Part shown: piece after piece, positions 1-7,171 of the stretch
Position numbering within the stretch: the first letter of the stretch is position 1
How the letters are laid out: each line of letters starts with the position of its first letter
Origin: Christensenella sp. UBA2853
Lineage (GTDB): Bacteria; Bacillota; Clostridia; Christensenellales; Aristaeellaceae
Direction: 5' to 3'
Assembly: GCA_002350845.1 (NCBI GenBank)
Contig: DEFL01000047.1
Span: 15,047 to 37,533, forward strand
DNA length: 22,487 nt
The notes under the pieces: model-generated
The model's database searches: none
Seen by the model: only the letters and a program-made list of their open reading frames with translations
Told to the model about the DNA's origin: nothing
Translations under genes and position numbers: made by a program

Positions 1-3000
1 TAGGTATCCTTGAGCGCGCAGGGCTCGAGGTTTTCATCCAGCCATTCCTCGTGAATGACCTGGTTCTTCTCATTGTAGGCTTTGCGCACCTGCGCGTAGA
101 GCGCCGTGCTCTTCACGCGCTCACCATTCAGGCCAAAGTAGCTTTCCACCAGCACGCGGCCCTTTTCATCCAGTTCACGCTCCATGCGGTGATAGCCGCC
201 GGGAAGCAGGATCTTTTCACCCTCAAGGCCGTAATAGGACTGTTCCACCAGCTCCTTGGCTGCGCGGTAGACGCGGTGCGTTTCCGCATACCCGCCCTTA
301 CAGAGAATCGGTGAACCGTCGGTGCCGTAGTACTTTTCAAAGGAAGTATTCGCAAACTCGTCATACCCGCGCTCAATCGCTGCAAAGGTATCCTTGAGCG
401 CGCAGGGATTCAGCTCTTCGTCAAACCAGGCCTCATAAATCACCTGATTTTTCTCATTGTAGGCTCTGCGCACCTGCGCGTAGAGGGCGGTGCTCTTTAC
501 GCGCTCGCCGTTCAGGCCAAAATAGCTTTCCACACTGACGCGGCCTTTTTCATCCAGTTCACGGGTCAGTTTCTGGTAGCCGGCCGCCACCAGGATGGGT
601 TCGCCATCCACCCCGTAATACGACTGCTCGACGAGTTCCTTGGCTGCACGGTAGATTCTCCGCACTTCCGCATACCCTGCTTTGCACAGGATCTTCTGTC
701 CATCCGTGCCATAGTAGATTTCCCAAGACACATTGCCGAACTCATCATATTCGCGTTCAATGGCAGCATACGTGTCCTTGACCGCCATGGGCGCTCCGCT
801 TTCATCGAACCAGGCTTCACGGACGGCCTGTTTCTTTTCATCCCATTCCCTGCGGATCTCGGCATATCCGTCTTTGCTCAGCACCCGGCTGCCGTCCGGT
901 CCATGGAAGACCATAACCAGGGCGTTGCCCTTTTCGTCGCGCTCGCAGGTATAGGAGGCATACTGCGCAGTCGAGCTGATCGGCTGTCGTTCTGTATCCA
1001 GATAGGATTCCCGGATGATGAAACCGTTGTCATCCAGTTCGCGCTGGAGCACGGCATACCCGGCCGGGATCAGGATCGGCGCGTCATCCGTGCCGAAGTA
1101 GGCTTCCTCCGTGAGCTGCTTGCTTGCGCGGTAGATCCTGCGGACGCTGGCAAAGCCCTGCGTGGACAGGATGGGCTGGCCGTCGGGTCCATAGTACTTT
1201 TCATAGGAGACATTGCCGAACTCGTCATAGTCCCTGTCGATCGCGGCATAGGTGTTCTTGAGGGCGCAGGGATTCAGGTTTTCATCAAACCAGGCTTCAT
1301 GAATCACCTGATTGTCTTCATTATAGGATTTCCGGACCTGGGCATACAATGCCGTGCTCTTCACGCGCTCCCCGCTGACTCCGAAATAGCTTTCGACGGC
1401 AACACGGCCCTTTTCGTCCAGTTCACGCGTCAGCTTCTGATAGCCGGAGGTGGTCAGGACCGGTTCACCCTGGAGTCCAAAGTAGGACTGTTCCAGCAGT
1501 TCCTTGGCCGCGCGGTACACGCGGTGCGTTTCCGCATAGCCGCCCTTGCAGAGGATCGGTCTTCCGTCGGTGCCGTAGTACTTTTCGTACACCACATTGG
1601 CGAATTCATCGTAGTTCCGGTCCACGGCCGCATAGGTATCCTTGAGCGCACAGGGCTGCAGGTTCTCATCGAACCAGGCTTCATAGACGACCTGGTTCTT
1701 CTCGTTGTAGAGTTTCCGGACCTGCGCATACAGACTCGTGCTCTTCACACGCTCCCCGTTCAGGCCAAAGTAGCTCTCAGTGACCACACGGCCCTTGTCA
1801 TCCAGTTCGCGGGTCAGTTTCTGATACCCGCCAGACGCCAGGACCGGTTCGCCCGCAAGTCCGTAGAACGACTGCTCCACAAGCTCCTTCGCGGCGCGGT
1901 AGACGCGGCGGATTTCCGCATAGCCCGCCTTGCAGAGGATTTTCTCTCCGTCCGCACCGTAATAGATTTCCAGGCAGACATTGCCGAAGTCATCATAGGC
2001 GCGCTCGACAGCCGCATAGGTATCCTTGAGCGCACACGGCGCAAGGTTTTCATCCATCCAGGCTTCGTAGATCACCTGGTTTGCCTCATTGTAGGCTTTG
2101 CGCACCTGCGCATACAGGGCGGTGCTCTTGACGCGCTCGCCGTCAAGACCAAAGTAACTCTCGACGAGCACACGGCCCTCGTCGTCCAGTTCACGCGTCA
2201 GCTTCTGGTAGCCGGCCGCCACCAGGATCGGTTCGCCATCCACCCCGTAATACGACTGCTCGACGAGCTCCTTGGCTGCACGATAGATTCTCCGCTCTTC
2301 CGCGTAGCCTGCTTTGCACAGGTTTTTCTGTCCGTCGGTGCCATAGTAGATTTCCCGGGACACATTGCCGAACTCGTCATATTCGCGCTCCACGGCGGCA
2401 TAGGTATCCTTGACCGGGCACGGGTTCAGTTTTTCGTCCAGCCAGGCCTCCCGAATCACCTTTTTGTTTTCGTCGTAGGCTCTGCGGATCTGCGCATACC
2501 CGGCACTGCTCTTTGCCCTCAGGCCGTCCACGCCAAAATAGCTTTCAATGAGAATATTGCCCTTTTCATCGAGCTCACGGGTCATCCGGTGATAGCCCGA
2601 GGTGGACAGAACCGGCTCGCCCTGCACACCAAAACAGGACTGCTCGGTCAGCTGTTTGGCGGTGTTGTACACGCGGTGCACTTCCGCGTACCCGGCTTTG
2701 CTGAGCACGGGCCGTCCGTCCGTGCCGTAATACTTTTCATAGATCACATTGCCGGCATCATCGTAGTCGCGGTCCACCGCGCAGTAGGTGTCCTTCACCG
2801 GGCACATGTTTCCGGCCGCATCCAGCCAGACCTCATGGATCACCTTGCCCGCGTCGTTGTACTCGCGTCTCACCTCGGCATAGCCGGCGGTGGAAGCGAC
2901 GCGGCTGCCGCTGACATCCAGATAGCTTTCACTGAGCACACGGCCCTTGTCATCCAGGTCGCGCACAAGAACGGCATAGCCGGAGGTATTCAGGACACTC

Positions 3001-5345
3001 TCACCGTTTAAGCCAAAATAGGCTTCGCGCACCAGCTGCTTGGCGCTGTTGTATTCCCTGCGCACTTCTGCCGCACCCTTGGTATTCAGGATCCGGTTTC
3101 CGTCCGCGTCCAGGTAGATTTCCCGGGTGACGCTGCCATTGCTGTCATACTCGCGCTGCACAGCGCAGTAGGTGTCCTTCAGGGCGAGCGGCGCATCGTT
3201 TTCATCAAACCAGGCTTCAAAGATCACCCGTTTGTCCTCATTGTACTGACGACGGATCACAGCATAGCCGCTGGTGGAGCGCACGCTCTCCCCTTCGGTT
3301 CCAAAATAGCGGATCTCCACCGCATTGCCGTTTTCATCATTGACGCGCTGCATCCGGGCATATCCGGCACTGGACAGCACGCGTTCGCCAGTCAGGCCAA
3401 AGTACTCCTCAGTCGCGGGTACTTTTGCCTTTTCCCAGGTGCGCACCACCCGGTGGTATCCGTTTTTCTGCACCACCGGGGCACCGTTTTCGTCAAAATA
3501 GCTTTCCTCAGCGATGTCGCCGTCCTTCGTATAGGCACGGCGCAGGGACGCATATCCGCCCGCTGAAAGCACGGCGGCACCGTCCGCATCGTAATAGGCT
3601 TCGGACGTCATGCGCTTCTGCGCATCATACTGCCGGAGATACCGGCTGATGCCCTTGGCATTGTTGACCGGCTGTCCCTGGGCATCCCGGTATTCCTCGA
3701 GCGTGACGCACTTGTTCTCGTCCGTCTCCCGATAGATTTCCGCATACCCGTCGGCAACGGTGTAGGGCTGGTCATCCGTGCCCATATAGATCGTGCTGTA
3801 TTCCCGCTGGGTCTTGCCGTAGACCTTGAGCGTGTAGGCGTAGGGCTGCCCGGAAATGGACACCAGGCGGTCATCCGCGTCCGTGTAGCGGACCGCGGCC
3901 ACATCGTCATATTCGGAATACACGTTTTCCATGTGTGCATACCCGGAGGCATTGTTGACCGGGGTGCCGTCCGTGTTCAGGTAGTCTTTGTAGAGCACCT
4001 TTCCGGCTGAATTATAGGTAACTTCCTCTTTATGATAGCCTTTGGGCGTCAGAATCGGCTCGCCGTTATGGAAGTAGGAAGTGGCCGTCACTTTTCCGTT
4101 CTCATACTCATAGTGCACTTCCGAGGCGCCGGTCTCCTCAATGACAAAGGGCTCGCCGTTTTCGTCATAGAACCATTCGATGATGTGGTTTCCGTCCGTA
4201 TCATTCTCATACTCGACCGAGCTGTATCCCTGCCTGGACGGCACCGGATTCCCGTTGACATCCGTGTAACGCTCTTCCACGGCCTTGTCCTTGCGCTTGC
4301 GGCTGTTGTAGCCATAGCTGATCTTATGGTAGCCGTAGACGCAGTTGGTCGGCTTCTGGTTGGTGTCCAGATAGGACTCCGTCGCCACCTTGCTTCCGTT
4401 GTACGTGCGCACCAGCATATGATAGCCGAGATCCTCGACAATCATGGGCTCATCGTTTTCGTCAAAATAGAACTGCTTGAGAATGCCGCCGGTGCGGACG
4501 TAATAGGTTTCGACCCGGCTGTATCCCTTATTGCACAGCACCCTTTCCTTTTCCGCGCCGTAATAGGTGACTTCCTGTTCGCGGTTTCTGGCTCCGAGGA
4601 GGACCGTCTTTCCGCAGTATCCGTCCTTGTGCCAGAACGGGGTGCCGTCGGCATTGTAGTACCAGTAGGTCGTCGCCGCCGGGGCCGGGTATTCGTACTC
4701 GACGTAGGCATAACCGCTCGGGCCCACGATGTACTCATGGTCCGCGCCGTACCAGGCGTCTTTCCGGTACTTTCCTTTTTCATACGTCCGCTCATAGAGC
4801 GCATACTTGGCCTTCGTATTGTAAGCAAGACTCCCGTCCGGCGCATAGTACGCGGTGCTGATCATCTTGTTGCCGGTGTACTTGATCTCACAGTAGGCAT
4901 AGCCGTCCGGGCCGGTCATGAGGTTGCCGTCCACATCCCGGTATTCGTCGCCGTTCTTCGTCCGGCCGGTATTCTGGGAAAAATACGAGGTTGTATATGT
5001 CGCATACGGCGCATTCACCAGATTGCCGTCGGGATCATAGTTCCGGGTTTCTTCGTGCCACTTGCCGTAATAGGTGCTCGTCTGCCGGGCATACCCATCC
5101 GGGCCGGTCACATAATTGCCATCCACATCCTTGTAATTGCGCTCAATGACCAGGCGCCTGGCGTTGATCTTCGTGTTCGCCTGATGGTATCCGCGGACGC
5201 AGTTGACCGGGTTGCCCTGGGCATCAAAATACGCCTCCTGCGTCTGCTGACGGTAGGTGTTGTAGGTATAGCGGACGATGGCATAGCCGAGATTGTCCGC
5301 CATGACCGTATTCCCCTGCGCATCGACATACCGCATCTCCGAGAC
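1..5345 (-). repeat. Tandem 96-bp coding repeat (32-residue unit)
   Basis: The whole mature part of the giant gene is built on a 96-bp period. The protein shows a GY(A/H) pair and a Y(Y/F)G or Y(F/L)D turn every 32 residues. Spacing is exact in the left 3.2 kb and varies by a few residues in the right 2.1 kb (for example 31, 33 or 35), where the units are also more diverged. Because the period is a multiple of three and the frame stays open, this is a coding repeat and not a non-coding array. Confidence 0.9.
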
Positions 5346-5462
5346 TTTGCCGTAGCCGTTGTATTTCTTCTGTGAGAAGAGATTGGAGGACACCTCGCCT
5401 GACGCCCCGAGCGTCAGGAGAAGCAGCACAAGAACAAGGAGAACAAACAGATTCCGTTTCAT
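1..5462 (-). CDS. Giant secreted tandem-repeat protein (partial, C-terminus outside window)
   Basis: One open frame runs from ATG 5462 to the left edge without a stop, giving at least 1,820 residues. It starts with a signal peptide (MKRN, then a long Leu/Val core, then GASG, about residues 1-22), so the protein is exported. Everything after about residue 40 is a repeat of about 32 residues, roughly 55 copies. The pattern is Y(D/N)E-x-G-N-V-x-x-E-x-Y-(Y/F)-x-x-x-G-x-P-(I/V)-x-x-x-x-G-Y-(A/H), with the GY pair near residues 60, 92, 124, 188, 220, 251, 282 and 314. This resembles YD/RHS-like or MORN_2-like repeats in style, but I do not recognise an exact family. A beta-hairpin or beta-solenoid fibre on the cell surface is an inference. 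No catalytic domain or anchor is in view. The ribosome site is weak (AGGGTGGT). It lies downstream of a secreted NlpC/P60 gene on the same strand. Function unknown. Confidence 0.93.
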   Translation of the reverse strand, partial: MKRNLFVLLVLVLLLLTLGASGEVSSNLFSQKKYNGYGKVSEMRYVDAQGNTVMADNLGYAIVRYTYNTYRQQTQEAYFDAQGNPVNCVRGYHQANTKINARRLVIERNYKDVDGNYVTGPDGYARQTSTYYGKWHEETRNYDPDGNLVNAPYATYTTSYFSQNTGRTKNGDEYRDVDGNLMTGPDGYAYCEIKYTGNKMISTAYYAPDGSLAYNTKAKYALYERTYEKGKYRKDAWYGADHEYIVGPSGYAYVEYEYPAPAATTYWYYNADGTPFWHKDGYCGKTVLLGARNREQEVTYYGAEKERVLCNKGYSRVETYYVRTGGILKQFYFDENDEPMIVEDLGYHMLVRTYNGSKVATESYLDTNQKPTNCVYGYHKISYGYNSRKRKDKAVEERYTDVNGNPVPSRQGYSSVEYENDTDGNHIIEWFYDENGEPFVIEETGASEVHYEYENGKVTATSYFHNGEPILTPKGYHKEEVTYNSAGKVLYKDYLNTDGTPVNNASGYAHMENVYSEYDDVAAVRYTDADDRLVSISGQPYAYTLKVYGKTQREYSTIYMGTDDQPYTVADGYAEIYRETDENKCVTLEEYRDAQGQPVNNAKGISRYLRQYDAQKRMTSEAYYDADGAAVLSAGGYASLRRAYTKDGDIAEESYFDENGAPVVQKNGYHRVVRTWEKAKVPATEEYFGLTGERVLSSAGYARMQRVNDENGNAVEIRYFGTEGESVRSTSGYAVIRRQYNEDKRVIFEAWFDENDAPLALKDTYCAVQREYDSNGSVTREIYLDADGNRILNTKGAAEVRREYNSAKQLVREAYFGLNGESVLNTSGYAVLVRDLDDKGRVLSESYLDVSGSRVASTAGYAEVRREYNDAGKVIHEVWLDAAGNMCPVKDTYCAVDRDYDDAGNVIYEKYYGTDGRPVLSKAGYAEVHRVYNTAKQLTEQSCFGVQGEPVLSTSGYHRMTRELDEKGNILIESYFGVDGLRAKSSAGYAQIRRAYDENKKVIREAWLDEKLNPCPVKDTYAAVEREYDEFGNVSREIYYGTDGQKNLCKAGYAEERRIYRAAKELVEQSYYGVDGEPILVAAGYQKLTRELDDEGRVLVESYFGLDGERVKSTALYAQVRKAYNEANQVIYEAWMDENLAPCALKDTYAAVERAYDDFGNVCLEIYYGADGEKILCKAGYAEIRRVYRAAKELVEQSFYGLAGEPVLASGGYQKLTRELDDKGRVVTESYFGLNGERVKSTSLYAQVRKLYNEKNQVVYEAWFDENLQPCALKDTYAAVDRNYDEFANVVYEKYYGTDGRPILCKGGYAETHRVYRAAKELLEQSYFGLQGEPVLTTSGYQKLTRELDEKGRVAVESYFGVSGERVKSTALYAQVRKSYNEDNQVIHEAWFDENLNPCALKNTYAAIDRDYDEFGNVSYEKYYGPDGQPILSTQGFASVRRIYRASKQLTEEAYFGTDDAPILIPAGYAVLQRELDDNGFIIRESYLDTERQPISSTAQYASYTCERDEKGNALVMVFHGPDGSRVLSKDGYAEIRREWDEKKQAVREAWFDESGAPMAVKDTYAAIEREYDEFGNVSWEIYYGTDGQKILCKAGYAEVRRIYRAAKELVEQSYYGVDGEPILVAAGYQKLTRELDEKGRVSVESYFGLNGERVKSTALYAQVRRAYNEKNQVIYEAWFDEELNPCALKDTFAAIERGYDEFANTSFEKYYGTDGSPILCKGGYAETHRVYRAAKELVEQSYYGLEGEKILLPGGYHRMERELDEKGRVLVESYFGLNGERVKSTALYAQVRKAYNEKNQVIHEEWLDENLEPCALKDT
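4..3172 (-). repeat. 384-bp higher-order repeat (four 96-bp unit types)
   Basis: The marker text GTATCCTTGA or GTGTCCTTCA (antisense of the peptide LKDTY or VKDTY) recurs near positions 4, 388, 772, 1252, 1636, 2020, 2404, 2788 and 3172. Spacing is 384 bp except one interval of 480 bp (772-1252). Each block holds four distinct 32-residue units in fixed order. Type A carries PCALKDTYAAVER, type B ILCKAGYAExRR and RAAKELVEQS, type C GYQKLTREL, and type D GERVKSTALYAQVRK. There are eight blocks, 33 units in total. The pattern implies amplification of a four-unit module by unequal recombination. Confidence 0.88.
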
Positions 5463-5543
5463 GATCAGCACCACCCTGTATATTTGCGGCCCTTGCCGTT
5501 TGAGTCTTACTGTCTGAATCCCTTTCGGACGCGTTCGGGATGT

Positions 5544-5549
5544 ATTATA
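5544..5549 (-). promoter_or_regulatory. Probable -10 box of the giant repeat gene
   Basis: A perfect TATAAT reads leftward about 80 bases upstream of ATG 5462. The matching -35 region is poor (TTTCCT-like near 5566-5571). An imperfect inverted repeat around 5517-5539 lies in the presumed leader. The promoter is plausible but unproven. Read-through from the NlpC/P60 gene, which ends 121 bases upstream, is the alternative. Confidence 0.45.
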
Positions 5550-5583
5550 CATGATTCCGCCCCAAAGGAAAAGGAAAGAGGCG

Positions 5584-6987
5584 TCAGCGGCCCGGCCGGA
5601 GGAAGGCATAGTGCGTGACGTACTCCATGCTGAACGCGGTCACGCAGGATCCCTCGATGTCCAGCATCCCGTAGGTCTCGTCATCAATCGTGAGCCACAT
5701 GGGGAGATCACTGTCTTCCATCCCCATCAGGCAGACGCTCACGCCGCCGTGCGGGTACTCGGCCTTCGAGATGCGCGGATCATCGGATGCGCGGATCAGC
5801 CGGCGGAAGCGGCGGTAGCAGAAGGGATTCCCGCCGCTCTGGATCATCAGGGGATGGTCCAGATAATCGGCCAGCTCCGGCAGCTGGGATTCCGTGTACC
5901 CGTAGTCCCGCAGCGTCCCCATGTAGATCATGACATGCGCCCCGCCGTAGCGCACCCGCAGGACGTCCCCGATTTCCAGGCCGCGTGCCACCTCGCGCCA
6001 GTCCTCCGGCATCGGCTTGTCATTGCACCAGAGATGTTCCTCGCAGTGCTTTTTCAGCGAGAGTTCGGAGAGTTCTGTCCGAAGCGGGGTGCCCGCCTGG
6101 GCATAGGCCACTTCCACCAGGCCCGTGCAGTCGAGCCCATACAGATAGGAGGTTCCCCGCACATAGTGTGCATTCGATCCGTCCCAGATTTTCCTCGTCG
6201 TGTAGTCCGGAAGCCGCTCCGTCATCTGCGCAAAATCCCTTCCGCCCCAGAAATACGGAACGCCGAGGGGAAAGAGCGGCCGAATGTCCGCGCCGGTGAT
6301 CGCGTTGTAGCGCAGAAGGAACGGATTGTCCGCTTCCAGCATCGAGAGCGCGCTGTCGAGCACCGGATGCCGACGGATCGTCCCCGTCCGCGTAATCTCC
6401 GGCGGGATCTCGACCTCGGTCAAGGTGTCCATGAGGCGCAGGGTGCGGCGATATTCGTTCGTCAGGAAGGAGACCAGTTTCTGTTTTTCAGGACTCTGGT
6501 CTGTTTTTCTCAGACGCTCGGTCAGAATGAATCCTTCCTTCCCGCCCAGCGTCCTGACGCGGCTGAAATCCCCGGATACACCGGTCACCGTGACCTCTTC
6601 AAAGCTCTCCACCTGGTCAATCCTCGGGCTTTTGGAGAACGGCAGGCTCCGCACATAATAGCTGTCCAGGCAGAATGCCGGATAGGGATTCACGCTCTCC
6701 GTCTCCGGAACCGACCGGATTCCGCTGTAGGCAAGGTACGCCGTTTCCCCGTTTTCCAGCGTCACCTCGCCCCATTTTTCATTCACTTTCCGGAAGGTCA
6801 CCTGCATATAGGCCGGCAGGGTTTCCAGCGCTTTCCCGGAGGCTTTCATGTCCGGACGGAGATACTTTGCCTTCTCAAAATAGCCCGTCATCCACTGCCC
6901 TTCCTCCCCGGCGGCAGCGCCTGCTGCCAGCAGAAGAAAAAGAAGCATCAGGACAATCCGCCTTGACCTTTTCAGGGTGTTCTTCAT
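5584..6987 (-). CDS. Secreted SH3-NlpC/P60 family cell-wall peptidase
   Basis: A 467-residue exported protein with signal peptide residues 1-26 (KRSRR, hydrophobic core, AAGAAAG). Two bacterial SH3-like regions follow, about 30-90 and 107-158 (YYVRS...GFILTERL). The C-terminal half is an NlpC/P60 fold. PYFWGG (244-249) precedes the nucleophile Cys287 in GLDCTGLVE, and GDVLRV (340-345) precedes His351 in GAHVMIYMG. The third catalytic residue may be His378 or a nearby polar residue. Such enzymes cut D-Glu-diamino acid or similar bonds in peptidoglycan stem peptides, with SH3 domains holding the wall. The start has AGAGG nine bases upstream. It lies between a GH2 gene and the giant repeat gene, all on the minus strand. 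A role in wall remodelling for display of the giant protein is only a guess from proximity. Confidence 0.87.
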   Translation of the reverse strand: MKNTLKRSRRIVLMLLFLLLAAGAAAGEEGQWMTGYFEKAKYLRPDMKASGKALETLPAYMQVTFRKVNEKWGEVTLENGETAYLAYSGIRSVPETESVNPYPAFCLDSYYVRSLPFSKSPRIDQVESFEEVTVTGVSGDFSRVRTLGGKEGFILTERLRKTDQSPEKQKLVSFLTNEYRRTLRLMDTLTEVEIPPEITRTGTIRRHPVLDSALSMLEADNPFLLRYNAITGADIRPLFPLGVPYFWGGRDFAQMTERLPDYTTRKIWDGSNAHYVRGTSYLYGLDCTGLVEVAYAQAGTPLRTELSELSLKKHCEEHLWCNDKPMPEDWREVARGLEIGDVLRVRYGGAHVMIYMGTLRDYGYTESQLPELADYLDHPLMIQSGGNPFCYRRFRRLIRASDDPRISKAEYPHGGVSVCLMGMEDSDLPMWLTIDDETYGMLDIEGSCVTAFSMEYVTHYAFLRPGR

Positions 6988-7005
6988 GCCTGTGTTCCTC
7001 TCAGC

Positions 7006-7019
7006 GGCGGGGCCCCGCC
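7006..7019. promoter_or_regulatory. GC palindrome in the leader of the NlpC/P60 gene
   Basis: GGCGGGGCCCCGCC is a perfect 14-base palindrome a few bases upstream of the ribosome binding site (6997-7001) of the peptidase gene. It could be an operator or an RNA fold that modulates initiation. No clear -35/-10 pair was found upstream of this gene. Confidence 0.3.
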
Positions 7020-7130
7020 CCGCTCATTTTCGTGTGTCAGCGAACATCATCCGGATCTTCGCCGTCTCTTCCCTGTAACCATAGCATCTTTTCCCATGCT
7101 CTGCAAGCAAAAGGCAAAAGAATAGCACGG

Positions 7131-7153
7131 AAAAAGCCGGCGCGCGGCCGGCT
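7131..7153 (-). terminator. Rho-independent terminator after the GH2 gene
   Basis: AGCCGGC (7135-7141) and GCCGGCT (7147-7153) form a 7-bp GC-rich stem with a 5-base loop. It is followed on the minus strand by a U run (A tract at 7131-7135). It begins 19 bases after the GH2 stop and separates the glycan locus from the NlpC/P60 gene. Confidence 0.8.
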
Positions 7154-7171
7154 CCTTCCATCCGGAATCGA

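Noticed and set aside
903..3011. 702-residue plus-strand frame across the repeat region
   Set aside because: It is antisense to the giant repeat gene and shows the same 128-residue periodicity only because the underlying DNA repeats. It has no ribosome site or recognisable domain.
1..5345. CRISPR array or non-coding satellite
   Set aside because: Units are 96 bp, contiguous without unique spacers, and keep one reading frame open over 5.4 kb.
4032..5375. 447-residue plus-strand frame
   Set aside because: Antisense shadow of the giant gene's N-terminal repeats; Val/Ile/Ala-rich composition typical of reversed codons, no start signal.
1..5462. Firm call as an RHS polymorphic toxin
   Set aside because: The repeats are YD-like in flavour, but no RHS core or toxin tip is visible and the C-terminus is outside the window.
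5551..6966. 471-residue plus-strand frame opposite the NlpC/P60 gene
   Set aside because: The minus strand frame has a signal peptide, SH3 regions and intact catalytic motifs; the plus frame has none.
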